Part shown: positions 32,876 to 40,610 of the stretch, one piece after another
How the letters are laid out: every line of letters begins with the position of its first letter
How positions within the stretch are numbered: the stretch's first letter is position 1
Source: an uncultured Clostridia bacterium
GTDB taxonomy: Bacteria; Bacillota; Clostridia; Oscillospirales; CAG-272
Assembly (NCBI GenBank): GCA_944392615.1
Contig: CALXXF010000019.1
Span: forward strand, 1 to 46,421
Reading direction: 5' to 3'
DNA: 46,421 nucleotides
Notes under the pieces: model-generated
Database searches by the model: none
Seen by the model: the letters and a program-made list of their open reading frames with translations, nothing else
Told to the model about the DNA's origin: nothing
Program-made: the position numbers and the translations under genes

Positions 32876-33069
32876 GCTTTGCAGTTATAAAATCCGCACC
32901 CTTTCCTGCCCTTTCATTACATCACAAGATCAGGAAAAAAGAAAATGCACATATTCACATCCCGGCAACGCGTACCGGTAAATCTGTACCGGGCTGTATT
33001 ATGAAACGCTCTGCTGAAGCTGCCGGACGCGCTTTCATAAATCCACGCAGATACTACCGGTATCTTTAC
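32876..33069. other. Non-coding 3' region of the ylbJ-like gene
   Basis: No gene recognised between the ylbJ-like stop codon and its terminator. A long overlapping open frame exists on the plus strand but has no ribosome site and an arginine-rich, shadow-like composition. Confidence 0.45.
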
Positions 33070-33096
33070 ACGCCCGGACGCTTTTCCGGCGTTTTT
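33070..33096 (+). terminator. Intrinsic terminator after the ylbJ-like gene
   Basis: Stem ACGCCCGGA (33070-33078) with TCCGGCGT (33085-33092), one bulged C, 6-nt loop, followed by TTTTT. It lies ~195 nt after the stop codon. Confidence 0.6.
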
Positions 33097-33156
33097 ACGC
33101 GACCTTGTAAGACCTGTGACAGAAAAGCGTTGAAGCAGAAAAGTGAATACAAAAAA

Positions 33157-33194
33157 GAGCGGGTCTTAGGCTGGTTCTCATAAGGATGTTTACC
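33157..33194 (+). repeat. Left inverted repeat of the RAYT island
   Basis: GAGCGGG (33157-33163), 11 bp, then TTCTCATAAGGATGTTTACC (33175-33194). The right-hand partner at 34450-34486 has the same GAGCGGG and 18 of 20 identical bases in the second block, in inverse orientation. Confidence 0.75.
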
Positions 33195-33198
33195 AAAT

Positions 33199-33226
33199 TG
33201 TAGGGGTCGACGTCCTCGGCGACCCG
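33199..33226 (+). repeat. REP-like hairpin upstream of the RAYT gene
   Basis: GTAG (33200-33203) is followed by stem GGGTCG (33204-33209), loop ACGTCCTCGG, stem CGACCC (33220-33225). A GTAG foot next to a GC-rich hairpin is the form of REP elements recognised by RAYTs. The loop core CGTCCTCG is shared with the repeats inside the gene while the stems differ in sequence but keep pairing. Confidence 0.65.
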
Positions 33227-33232
33227 CAACAA

Positions 33233-33272
33233 ACAAATTTCGGCAGAGATGTTGTTTTCTCTGCCGATTTGT
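33233..33272 (+). repeat. Long hairpin just before the RAYT gene
   Basis: Perfect 8-bp stem CGGCAGAG (33241-33248) and CTCTGCCG (33259-33266) with a 10-nt loop, extended through a 2-nt bulge by ACAAAT / ATTTGT. It may shield the ribosome site or be part of the element recognised by the transposase. Confidence 0.6.
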
Positions 33273-33290
33273 GTTATAACGGGATGGGTG

Positions 33291-33908
33291 ATGAAAATGG
33301 ATGAACTTAAAAAGAGAAAAACACCGAGATATCAAAGTTTTGATTACAATAGTGTTGGAGTATATTTCATAACGATTTGCACGCAAAACAGGCGAAGCAT
33401 CCTATCTCGCGTTGTAGGGACAGGCGTCCTCGACTGTCCGTCCGAGACAGGCGTCCTCGACTGTCCGTCCGAGACAGGCGTCCTCGACTGTCCGCAAATC
33501 GAATTAACCCAATACGGAGAAATTGCGGATAAATACATCAAACAATTAAATGATTTCTATGAACATTTGTCGGTTGAAAAATATGTCATAATGCCTAACC
33601 ACATCCATTTTTTGCTTTGGGTAAAGGAAAATAAAAATAAGACCGATAACGGACAGTCGAGGACGCCTGTCTCGGACGGACAGTCGAGGACGCCTGTCCC
33701 TACAAATATTGAAAGAGCCAATAGCGTATGCTCTCAATTTGTATCGACATTCAAGCGTTTTTGCAATAAGGAGTATGGCGAAAACATTTGGCAAGCTCGT
33801 TTCAACGACCATATAATTCGTAACCGCGATGACTATGAAGAACACGTAAAATACATTTACGAAAACCCTATCCGTTGGTATTACGACGAATTATACACAG
33901 AGGAATAA
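33291..33908 (+). CDS. REP-associated tyrosine transposase (RAYT, Y1 HUH family)
   Basis: About 205 residues. Y1-transposase (IS200-like) single-strand endonuclease: RYQSFDYNSVGVYFITICTQNR at the start of the fold, HUH motif in VIMPNHIHFLLWV, and C-terminal tyrosine-bearing helix (YEEHVKYIYENP, with the candidate catalytic Tyr before or within it) after WQARFNDHIIRN. This arrangement is typical of RAYTs that cut at GTAG next to REP hairpins. Two peptide insertions are encoded by REP-like DNA repeats: three copies of TGVLDCPSE before the HUH motif and two of GQSRTPV(S/P)D after it. Both insertions keep the frame. The start is ATG 33291 or 33297, with GGGATGG / GGTGATG upstream. More AT-rich than neighbouring genes. 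Confidence 0.85.
   Translation: MKMDELKKRKTPRYQSFDYNSVGVYFITICTQNRRSILSRVVGTGVLDCPSETGVLDCPSETGVLDCPQIELTQYGEIADKYIKQLNDFYEHLSVEKYVIMPNHIHFLLWVKENKNKTDNGQSRTPVSDGQSRTPVPTNIERANSVCSQFVSTFKRFCNKEYGENIWQARFNDHIIRNRDDYEEHVKYIYENPIRWYYDELYTEE
33414..33494 (+). repeat. REP-like cluster A inside the RAYT gene (three 27-bp units)
   Basis: A GTAG foot (33414-33417) is followed by three 27-bp units starting at 33419, 33446 and 33473. Each has stem GACAG / CTGTC around the loop GCGTCCTCGA. The 27-bp period equals nine codons, so the frame is kept. Confidence 0.85.
33650..33703 (-). repeat. REP-like cluster B inside the RAYT gene (two units, inverse orientation)
   Basis: Two 27-bp units that are the reverse complement of cluster A, ending in CTAC (33700-33703, the inverse of GTAG). 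Clusters A and B face each other across ~155 bp that encode the HUH catalytic segment, so the mRNA or single-stranded DNA could fold into one large stem. Confidence 0.85.
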
Positions 33909-33929
33909 GGGGTATGGGCTTTGCCCCGT

Positions 33930-33948
33930 GCCTTTGTAATACAAAGGC
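33930..33948 (+). repeat. Hairpin after the RAYT gene
   Basis: GCCTTTGT (33930-33937), AAT, ACAAAGGC (33941-33948): perfect 8-bp stem with a 3-nt loop. A smaller GGGC/GCCC hairpin (33916-33926) precedes it. Without a T-run it is more like an element end or a processing signal than a terminator. Confidence 0.6.
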
Positions 33949-34005
33949 GAAACTGGCGATAAAGCAAAACGATAAACAAGAATTTGATGAATGGAGAAAA
34001 GAATA

Positions 34006-34371
34006 ATGAATAACAGTATATCAAATTGGATTGATAAAATTTTGGATCAAGAAATTCCCAATACTGTTGTAGCTTTTTGCTTTAATCTTTATGAGGAATC
34101 CGATGGAAGCTGGGCAATGGAATTGGTTGGAACAGAACGCTTTGACCTTGAAGACGAGGACTGGGCATGCAATGAATTGACCGATTTTGGATCACGAGAG
34201 TGTTTGTATAATTGGGAAATGGAGTGTGAATGGGACGAAGCTTTAGAATATATGGTTAAAGAATTAAGCCAATATTTAGAAAATGGCAAATATGCAGAAT
34301 TGCTGAAATCAAAAGATGGTGTTGGCGTTGGATTTGTAGATGGGAATATCGAAATTTTACACACTAAATAA
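34006..34371 (+). CDS. Small acidic orphan protein in the RAYT island
   Basis: 121 residues, not recognised. Very acidic: 28 Asp/Glu against 8 Lys/Arg by my count, with five Trp, no signal peptide and no membrane segment. Composition and size recall immunity proteins of polymorphic toxin systems, but no matching toxin is present, so this is only an analogy. The ATG at 34006 is preferred because GGAG lies 9 nt upstream; an in-frame ATG 15 nt earlier has none. The gene is clearly AT-rich like the RAYT and unlike the flanking chromosome, and it is followed by its own terminator, which supports expression and recent arrival. Confidence 0.7.
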   Translation: MNNSISNWIDKILDQEIPNTVVAFCFNLYEESDGSWAMELVGTERFDLEDEDWACNELTDFGSRECLYNWEMECEWDEALEYMVKELSQYLENGKYAELLKSKDGVGVGFVDGNIEILHTK

Positions 34372-34380
34372 ATAACGAAC

Positions 34381-34421
34381 CCCCGATGGATTTTTCAAAA
34401 TCTATCGGGGATTATTATTTG
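34381..34421 (+). terminator. Intrinsic terminator of the orphan gene
   Basis: CCCCGATGGATTTT (34381-34394) pairs with AAAATCTATCGGGG (34397-34410) with one G-T wobble; the inner A-T pairs open to form the loop. A T-rich tract (ATTATTATTTG) follows. It begins 9 nt after the stop codon. Confidence 0.8.
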
Positions 34422-34449
34422 TTTTCTGCGAGTCAAATTCACATCTGAA

Positions 34450-34486
34450 GGCAAACTTCCTTATGAGAAGTCTCCTTTGCCCGCTC
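34450..34486 (-). repeat. Right inverted repeat of the RAYT island
   Basis: On the minus strand: GAGCGGG (34480-34486), 10 bp, TTCTCATAAGGAAGTTTGCC (34450-34469). It matches the left repeat at 18 of 20 bases in the long block and at all seven bases of the outer block. Confidence 0.75.
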
Positions 34487-34543
34487 TCTTTCATGTAAAT
34501 TTGCCCTGCGGTAGTCTGAAGTTGCCGTGAATCTGCAGGCGGT

Positions 34544-36877
34544 TCAGACCGCAGCCTTGTCTTTTTTGTCTTTTATCGTGAACATCTGTCTCTGCGCCAT
34601 GACAAGGTCGTAGTACATTCCTTTTTTCGCCATGAGTTCCTCGTGCGTGCCCTGCTCTTTTATCCTGCCGTCGCTTATAACTATAAGCCTTGTGGCATTT
34701 CTGAGAGTCGAGAGTCTGTGAGCTATCGCAAGGGTAGTTCTGTTCTTTATGAGTATTCCGAGAGCATCCTGTATCTGCTTTTCGGTTTCCGTGTCAAGAG
34801 CGCTGGTAGCCTCGTCGAGTATCAGTATTCTGGGGTCGTGAAGGAGTGCGCGGGCTATAGTGACCCTCTGCCTTTCGCCTCCGGACAATGTATATCCCCT
34901 CTCACCGACCTTCGTGTTATAGGCGTCAGGGAGCTTTATTATGAAATCGTGAGCTCCGGCAAGCTTTGCGGCGGCTATCACATCTTCCTTTGGAGCGTCG
35001 GGCTTGGCATAGGCTATGTTTTCATAGATCGTCCCTGAAAACAGGAACGTTTCCTGAAGGACAGCGCCTATCTGCGAGCGCAGGCATTCCTGCGAATATT
35101 CCTTGATATTCACCCCGTCTATCAGTATTTCTCCCTGATTCACATCATACATGCGCATCACGAGATTTATGAGCGTTGATTTTCCGACTCCCGACCTTCC
35201 GACTATGCCTATCATCTCCCCGGGATTTATCGTGAGGTTTATGTCCTTGAGCACCTCGTTGCGCTCGTCGTAGTCAAAAGCTACTCCTTTCAGCTCTATC
35301 TTTCCGTCTATCTTTCTTTCCACAGGGGAATCGGAATCAGAAACATCCACCTTTTCATCGAGAATTTCAAAGACCTTTGAAGCGGAGTTGAGCATGTTGG
35401 AGAACTGGCGCAGAAGGTTTCCGAAAGATTGTAAAGGTCCGTATATGAGGCTCACGTATGACGTAAACATGGACATTTCGCCAAGAGTCATCTGACCGTC
35501 GAGATTTCGCCTTGCCACATAATACAGAAGAAAGATTTCGCCGAGTCCTATTATAAATGTCGTTACCGGAGAAAACACGGCGAAGAAGCGCTCGTTGCTG
35601 ATTTGTATATCGCGTTCGCTTGCGGCGTACCTGTCAAACCGCCTGCCCTCGCGCTCCTCTGTTCCGTAAGCCTTGACCACTCTTATGCCCGAAAAAATAT
35701 CATGCAGAAAGGTCTGCGTCGCCGAAAACTTCCACCACTGGACATCATATCTCTTTCTTACGCGAGATCTGAATTTCCAGTTGAGGAAAAATGCAACCGG
35801 TGTCGGAAGCAGTATCATGAGAGCGAGCTTCCAGTCGTACCAGAACAGGATGGCAGCTATGCAAATGAACATTATCAACTGTTCAGCAAGGGGTGAGAGC
35901 TGATTGGTGAGAAAATTCTGTATGACCTGCGTGTCGTTTGTTATCCTGTTCATCAGATTTCCGGCAGTCCGCCTCATGACATTGGAGACGGAGAGCTTTT
36001 CCACCTTTTCGAACACTGTGTCTCTCAGATTCACTATAACGCGATTTGACGCGGTTATCAGTACTCTGCTTCTCACGATCGAGAGAAATCTCGACAGAAG
36101 ATTCACAAAAAGAATAGAGAGTATGACCACCACAAAGGCGGCGAGCTTTTCATTTTTGGGAATTATGTACTCGTCTACGAGCGTTTTGTTCAAAACCGGG
36201 GCTATTAGGTTCACGCCTGTTATCACAAAAAACAGTATAACCGACAGCAGAAGATACAGTCTGCACCCGACTATAAACCGGAGCAGCCTTGCAACCACCT
36301 GTTTCTTGCTTTTGCAGCGACTGCAGACCTCCCCCGACAAAGTGTCAAGGGGGCGCCCGCATTTGATACATACGGAGCCCTTTTCCTCAAACAGGCTGCC
36401 TGAGCCGGTGCCGTCACGCATCTGCTGATACCGCTTCACAGCGGCGTAATAGGCGGTTTTATACTTCATCCTTCCGCGGAACAGTATCCTGTCAGACAGC
36501 CTGACAGCAGCAGTGCCGTCGTATATTACCGATTCAGGATATTCATTTTCGGGAATTGGAATCCGCTCTACCAGCCTTCCGTTCTCCCAGACAGATATAC
36601 TGTCGCGGTAAATCAGTGCCGCGCCCCTGCACATTGAAAAAACGCGGCGATTTTCACAGTCTGCCCCACAGCTGCAGCTCTTCTTCCCTTTGCGTCTGCT
36701 TTTTTTATCTCTTTTATCAGCTTCATGAGCGGATTTTTCCGAAGTGCCGTCTGTTTCGGACGACCGCTGCTTCCTGTCGGTGATATCGTAGAAAACAAGT
36801 ATCTCAGGAGCAAGCTCGCCTTCAAACCACCCGCTTCCCTTCAGCGAATCATATAATCGTCTTTCTCTGTCTGTCAC
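34544..36877 (-). CDS. ABC exporter half-transporter with cytosolic N-terminal domain and zinc ribbon (subunit 2)
   Basis: 777 residues. N-terminal cytosolic part (1-195): an acidic/basic linker with a CSCGADC cluster (68-74), a strand-rich region (about 77-140) and a zinc ribbon (Cys170, Cys173, Cys185, Cys188). Then comes a type IV exporter transmembrane domain with six helices (about 200-495), and a nucleotide-binding domain: Walker A GRSGVGKS (560-567), signature LSGGERQ (664-670), Walker B LILDE (685-689), H-loop AHRLST. All catalytic residues are present. The start is GTG at 36877 with AAAGGCGGTG 7 nt upstream. It lies 57 bp after the DUF1854 gene and forms a three-gene operon with the other ABC subunit, so a heterodimeric exporter is likely. 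Substrate unknown. Confidence 0.85.
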   Translation of the reverse strand: MTDRERRLYDSLKGSGWFEGELAPEILVFYDITDRKQRSSETDGTSEKSAHEADKRDKKSRRKGKKSCSCGADCENRRVFSMCRGAALIYRDSISVWENGRLVERIPIPENEYPESVIYDGTAAVRLSDRILFRGRMKYKTAYYAAVKRYQQMRDGTGSGSLFEEKGSVCIKCGRPLDTLSGEVCSRCKSKKQVVARLLRFIVGCRLYLLLSVILFFVITGVNLIAPVLNKTLVDEYIIPKNEKLAAFVVVILSILFVNLLSRFLSIVRSRVLITASNRVIVNLRDTVFEKVEKLSVSNVMRRTAGNLMNRITNDTQVIQNFLTNQLSPLAEQLIMFICIAAILFWYDWKLALMILLPTPVAFFLNWKFRSRVRKRYDVQWWKFSATQTFLHDIFSGIRVVKAYGTEEREGRRFDRYAASERDIQISNERFFAVFSPVTTFIIGLGEIFLLYYVARRNLDGQMTLGEMSMFTSYVSLIYGPLQSFGNLLRQFSNMLNSASKVFEILDEKVDVSDSDSPVERKIDGKIELKGVAFDYDERNEVLKDINLTINPGEMIGIVGRSGVGKSTLINLVMRMYDVNQGEILIDGVNIKEYSQECLRSQIGAVLQETFLFSGTIYENIAYAKPDAPKEDVIAAAKLAGAHDFIIKLPDAYNTKVGERGYTLSGGERQRVTIARALLHDPRILILDEATSALDTETEKQIQDALGILIKNRTTLAIAHRLSTLRNATRLIVISDGRIKEQGTHEELMAKKGMYYDLVMAQRQMFTIKDKKDKAAV

Positions 36878-36934
36878 CCTTCAACACCGCCTTTCAAAGG
36901 CTTAATAAAGATACGAGGAGCCGGAAAAGCCATC

Positions 36935-37465
36935 TCAGACATACAGCTCGATTTTTCTGTATGAAGAGCGGTCCAGCTTCGATGTGTCAGGAATCTCGTA
37001 CCTGCCGCCGTCGGCGTCTGTGATTATGGCTCTTGATGAACCGAGAAGAAGTATCGAGCGGAATGTGTCCTTCACCGAAAAGGTTATCCTTCCTATGTCT
37101 GTTTCGACATCCCAGCTTGAAAACCCGTATTTTTCCTTCATGGAATATATCTTTGTTATACGGGGATAAAAATATATTTTTTCAAGCTCGTTTACAAGAA
37201 GCTCCTTACATTCAGGAAAATCATCGACATTGTCTATTATTCCTATCTCATTGTTTTCGGAATCCATAACCGAAATATGCGTCCAAAGCTCCTCAAACGG
37301 GAACATACGTCTCAGCTTTATGATTCCCCTGTCCTGTTCCTCTGAAGCTCCGTCTTCTCCGGGAAGGACAGTCTTCACTGCGGGGAAATCCCCTTTCATG
37401 TAGAAGACGGCGTTTTGAGGATTGAGATGGACTATCTCTATTACATCGTCAAATATACCTGCCAT
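36935..37465 (-). CDS. DUF1854 protein between two ABC transporter genes
   Basis: 176 residues. It matches the DUF1854 pattern: RRMFPFEELWTHISVMDSENNEIGIID, an ECKELLVNELEKIYFYPRITKI helix-strand segment, SSWDVETDIGRITFSVK, and the ending ITDADGGRYEIPDTSKLDRSSYRKIE. Function unknown; in other bacteria DUF1854 genes sit beside pairs of ABC exporters, in some cases near cyanophycin genes, so it probably serves the transporter as an accessory. No signal peptide, hence cytosolic. Its ATG overlaps the stop codon of the upstream ABC gene by one base (TAATG), which couples their translation. Confidence 0.8.
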   Translation of the reverse strand: MAGIFDDVIEIVHLNPQNAVFYMKGDFPAVKTVLPGEDGASEEQDRGIIKLRRMFPFEELWTHISVMDSENNEIGIIDNVDDFPECKELLVNELEKIYFYPRITKIYSMKEKYGFSSWDVETDIGRITFSVKDTFRSILLLGSSRAIITDADGGRYEIPDTSKLDRSSYRKIELYV

Positions 37466-39876
37466 TATTCTGTCACCCCGACATTTTTAAGTGCTTCAAG
37501 CTGAAGCCTGTAAAGTTTGTAATATTCGTTTTTCTGAGCAAGCAGTTCTGCGTGGGTGCCGCGCTCTATTACTTTTCCGTTGCTGATGACGACAAGTGAG
37601 TCGGCGTTTTTGAGGGTAGAAAGCCTGTGAGCTATCATTATCGTTGTCCTGCCCTTTGAAAGGCTGTCAAGAGTTGCCTGTATCCGCCGCTCTGTCTGAG
37701 TATCCATAGCTGCGGTTGCTTCGTCAAGTATCAGTATTCTCGGATTTCTGAGAAGCGCCCTGGCTATTGATATTCTCTGCTTTTCACCGCCGGACAGGTC
37801 TTTGTGACCGAATCCTACCATCGTGGAATACGCATCCGGGAGCTTTATGATAAAATCATGTGCCCCCGCCGCCTTCGCCGCCTCTATGACCTGTTCCTTC
37901 GTGGCATCCTCGTTCGCATAACGGATGTTGTCATAAATCGTGCCGACGAAAAGGTATGTCTCCTGCGAAACTATAGAAACGTTTTTTCTGAGGGTATCGA
38001 AAGAATAATCCTTCACATTGACTCCGTCAATCGTTATTCTGCCGTCGTCGGCATCGTAAAGACGTATAAGAAGGTTAGCAAGAGTGGATTTGCCGGAGCC
38101 GGTGTGCCCGACTATTCCGACGGTGCTGCCCGCCGGAACATCGAAAGACACGTTGTCAATAACTTTTTTGTTTTTCGTATAAGAAAATTCCACGTTTTCA
38201 AAGCGCACATTGCCGTAAAGACTGTCCTTGACCACCGGATCGTCCTTTTCGACGACATCGACAACGGCGTCGGTAACTTCAAAAAGACGGTTCATGGAAT
38301 TCATCGCGTCAGAGCTCCACTCCACCATATCCACAAAGAAATACAGCGGGCTGTAAACCATGTTGACATATGACAAAAACAGCGTGAGCACGCCGTATGT
38401 CATTCCGAAGCCGCCTTTTATTGCCATCCAGCCTCCAAAACCCCAGACGAAAATAATACCGAGGTAAACGAGCGTATTGACAAGAGGATATGCAGTGGCG
38501 CCGAAGCGCGAACGCCGCATGTCTGCTCCGGCAAGCGCTTTTGAGCTTTCGGAAAACCTCTGCGCTTCACCTTTTTCACGCGAAAAGGTCTTGACTATTC
38601 TTATACCGGTAAGTAGGTCGGAAAGAAGTGCATTCAAAGCTCTTGAACGTATGTATCTGCGGTGATTGAGCTTTCTGCTTTTCCTGAAGAGCTTTCCGAT
38701 AAGGAAGAATACAAGCGGGCACAGACCCAGTGCTATGACTGTGAGAAGCGGGTTATAGGAAATCATTATCACAGTAACAGTAAGGAGCTGCACTATATTT
38801 ATCACGAAATACGGCGCTCCGTCGGTGAAGAACCAGTATATCCTGTTTGCGTCATGATAGACCTGATTCATGAGACCGCCCGTGGTCCTCGACGTGAAAT
38901 ATCCCATGGAAAGGCGCTCTATCGATGAAAAAATCAGCTTCTTTATGTCGTAAACCACCTTTGCCGACACCCACGACGACACGTAATTATTCAGCATCTG
39001 GACAAGCAGGCGGGCTATCCTCATGGTGAATATCAGGGTGATTATGAACAAAAGGCGACCGGCGTATTTGCCGTCTACGTTGAGCACCTCGTCATAAAGG
39101 ACCTTTGAAGAAAGATAGGGCGCTATTACGGAAAATGCGCTCAGCGCGAGGGTTGTGGCTATTATAGCCGCCATATACCATTTGTATTTCAGAAAAAAGA
39201 CCGACATTCTCTTGACGATCTTCACCCTGTCCATGCAGTCGGGACAAAAGCGCCTGTCAGGGTCGGGATACCTGCGCCCGCACTTGGGACAGAATTTTTG
39301 TTTTTTGTCGGGATCTATCTCCCCCTCGCGCCCATCTTTGATTTTGGAAAAAACGGCACAAAGGTTGTAAAAATCGTCTTTTGAATAGAAGGACGAGCAG
39401 GTGACGAGCACCCTTTCTCCTTTAACGACGGCGAAAAGCCGGCAGTATGACAGTACCTCATCCACTCCGAGTGATTCAATTTCCTCTACCGGGTATTTGT
39501 CGAAGGACGGGGCGTACTCAGCTCCCGAAATAACTCGCTGACCGAATTCTGAACGCCGGGGGCTCTTTTTTGTTTTCTTTTTGCTTGTCTGACCGCTCTG
39601 GGCATATCTTATGACATACAAATACCTCCCGGTCAGTATTATGCTGCCTCCCTGGTATTTTGCCTCTTTATTCATGTCTGTTATAACACGGTCATATGCG
39701 ATTGAAGAACTGTCTCTGCTGTTTTTCGCGGGTGTCTCGGCGCCAGACGTCTCATGTTCTGTATGCCCGGTCCGCTCGGTCTGTTCAGACTCATCTGTGA
39801 AAACAAAGGACATGTCTATGCCTTCGCTCTCAATTAACTCTTTTTCGCAGTCAGGTATTCCGCTACCGCTGTACAT
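37465..39876 (-). CDS. ABC exporter half-transporter with PH-like N-terminal domain and zinc ribbon (subunit 1)
   Basis: 803 residues, first gene of the ABC-DUF1854-ABC operon. N-terminal cytosolic part: a Ser/Thr/Glu-rich linker (about 28-58), a PH-like strand-rich region (about 60-180: GSIILTGRYLYVIRY, FDKYPVEEIESLGVDE, RLFAVVKGERVLVTC), then a zinc ribbon (Cys196, Cys199, Cys211, Cys214). The exporter transmembrane domain spans ~225-520; the nucleotide-binding domain has Walker A GHTGSGKS (590-597), LSGGEKQ, LILDEAT and AHRLST, all intact. The ATG at 39876 (AAAGGGGAG 5 nt upstream) is preferred over an in-frame start at 39939. A consensus promoter lies ~290 bp upstream. Both ABC subunits share the same N-terminal plan, pointing to ancient duplication. 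Confidence 0.85.
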   Translation of the reverse strand: MYSGSGIPDCEKELIESEGIDMSFVFTDESEQTERTGHTEHETSGAETPAKNSRDSSSIAYDRVITDMNKEAKYQGGSIILTGRYLYVIRYAQSGQTSKKKTKKSPRRSEFGQRVISGAEYAPSFDKYPVEEIESLGVDEVLSYCRLFAVVKGERVLVTCSSFYSKDDFYNLCAVFSKIKDGREGEIDPDKKQKFCPKCGRRYPDPDRRFCPDCMDRVKIVKRMSVFFLKYKWYMAAIIATTLALSAFSVIAPYLSSKVLYDEVLNVDGKYAGRLLFIITLIFTMRIARLLVQMLNNYVSSWVSAKVVYDIKKLIFSSIERLSMGYFTSRTTGGLMNQVYHDANRIYWFFTDGAPYFVINIVQLLTVTVIMISYNPLLTVIALGLCPLVFFLIGKLFRKSRKLNHRRYIRSRALNALLSDLLTGIRIVKTFSREKGEAQRFSESSKALAGADMRRSRFGATAYPLVNTLVYLGIIFVWGFGGWMAIKGGFGMTYGVLTLFLSYVNMVYSPLYFFVDMVEWSSDAMNSMNRLFEVTDAVVDVVEKDDPVVKDSLYGNVRFENVEFSYTKNKKVIDNVSFDVPAGSTVGIVGHTGSGKSTLANLLIRLYDADDGRITIDGVNVKDYSFDTLRKNVSIVSQETYLFVGTIYDNIRYANEDATKEQVIEAAKAAGAHDFIIKLPDAYSTMVGFGHKDLSGGEKQRISIARALLRNPRILILDEATAAMDTQTERRIQATLDSLSKGRTTIMIAHRLSTLKNADSLVVISNGKVIERGTHAELLAQKNEYYKLYRLQLEALKNVGVTE

Positions 39877-40162
39877 GTATACTCCCCTTTCCTCAGTAAA
39901 CGGCGTAAAATCAGCGCACGCATGACAACATGCCGTCACATGTGCCTCTGTCGCCGTGTGTCAAAGGGCAAAGCCGGGTAAATCAATAATGACCGGGCGC
40001 GCCGCTGAGATCTGATAACCGATGCCGAATATGGTTATGACCTGTCCGGAGCGGCAAGCCGGTGCTCACGATATCATCATACCGTTGATATGTGATCATT
40101 GAAATATCCTGCATAAAGTCGACCGGATAAAGTTGTCCGGCGCACCTTGTTCATTACCCTTC
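39877..40162 (-). other. Long leader of the ABC-DUF1854 operon
   Basis: About 280 nt between the predicted transcription start and the first ABC gene. It contains a hairpin with CCGGA / TCCGG arms around 40120-40140 and no recognisable ORF or known riboswitch. Its length leaves room for leader regulation, but nothing specific is identified. Confidence 0.4.
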
Positions 40163-40191
40163 ATTGTATCACAACATAAAGGCAAAGTCAA
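40163..40191 (-). promoter_or_regulatory. Promoter of the ABC-DUF1854-ABC operon
   Basis: Minus strand TTGACT (40186-40191), 17-bp spacer, TACAAT (40163-40168): 5/6 matches to both hexamers with ideal spacing. Confidence 0.75.
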
Positions 40192-40507
40192 TCAATAAAG
40201 TATATATTGCCGCTCATATTTGTAAAATAAGCTCACTTTCCGGCGAGTACGGCGACCGTCTTTTTAAACCTGTTTTTATATCGGAACTTATTTTTTTAAC
40301 TATTATTTTAACGCGGCGCTTCACGTATCTTTCTGTATGTACGGTCACGGCAGCCCTTAACCGTCTTTTTGTCTGCACCATCTTAACACATCCTGGCAAG
40401 CTTTATTTTAAAAGAGCCGAAAAATATTCATTTTCGTATGGGACACATATCGACTGTGCCTGTAGGCATGCTCGCACAACCGATGTTTTCAAAAAACGCA
40501 TTTGGTA
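40192..40507. other. AT-rich non-coding spacer
   Basis: Between the divergent promoters of the ABC operon and the XRE-TPR regulator. An open frame of ~115 codons on the plus strand has no ribosome site and an improbable composition; I regard the stretch as non-coding. Confidence 0.45.
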
Positions 40508-40536
40508 TTGATTTTATATGAAAAAAAAGGTAAAAT
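40508..40536 (+). promoter_or_regulatory. Promoter of the XRE-TPR regulator
   Basis: TTGATT (40508-40513), 17-bp spacer, TAAAAT (40531-40536), followed by a ~70-nt leader with AAAGGCGGT before the ATG. Confidence 0.65.
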
Positions 40537-40610
40537 AAATTTACTGTAATTGTCCGTTCAAAATCTTACACGAAATAAAAGAGCCATAAACACCGAAAGG
40601 CGGTACACAC

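Larger units (their letters stand above)
33157..34486. mobile_element. AT-rich island bounded by inverted repeats, carrying a RAYT and an orphan gene
   Basis: A ~1.33-kb segment whose ends are imperfect inverted repeats of ~38 bp (33157-33194 and 34450-34486). Inside are a REP-like hairpin, a REP-associated tyrosine transposase, further hairpins, a small acidic orphan gene and a terminator. The interior, outside the repeat clusters, is clearly more AT-rich than the flanking genes. No convincing target-site duplication was seen. Whether the RAYT moves this unit is unknown: RAYTs are usually domesticated and not self-mobile. Confidence 0.55.

Noticed and set aside
32713..33183. 156-codon frame after the ylbJ-like gene
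   Set aside because: Starts inside the membrane-protein gene in another frame and runs through its terminator.
40164..40511. 115-codon frame between the divergent promoters
   Set aside because: No ribosome site, overlaps the -10 of the ABC operon promoter, and unlike coding sequence in composition.
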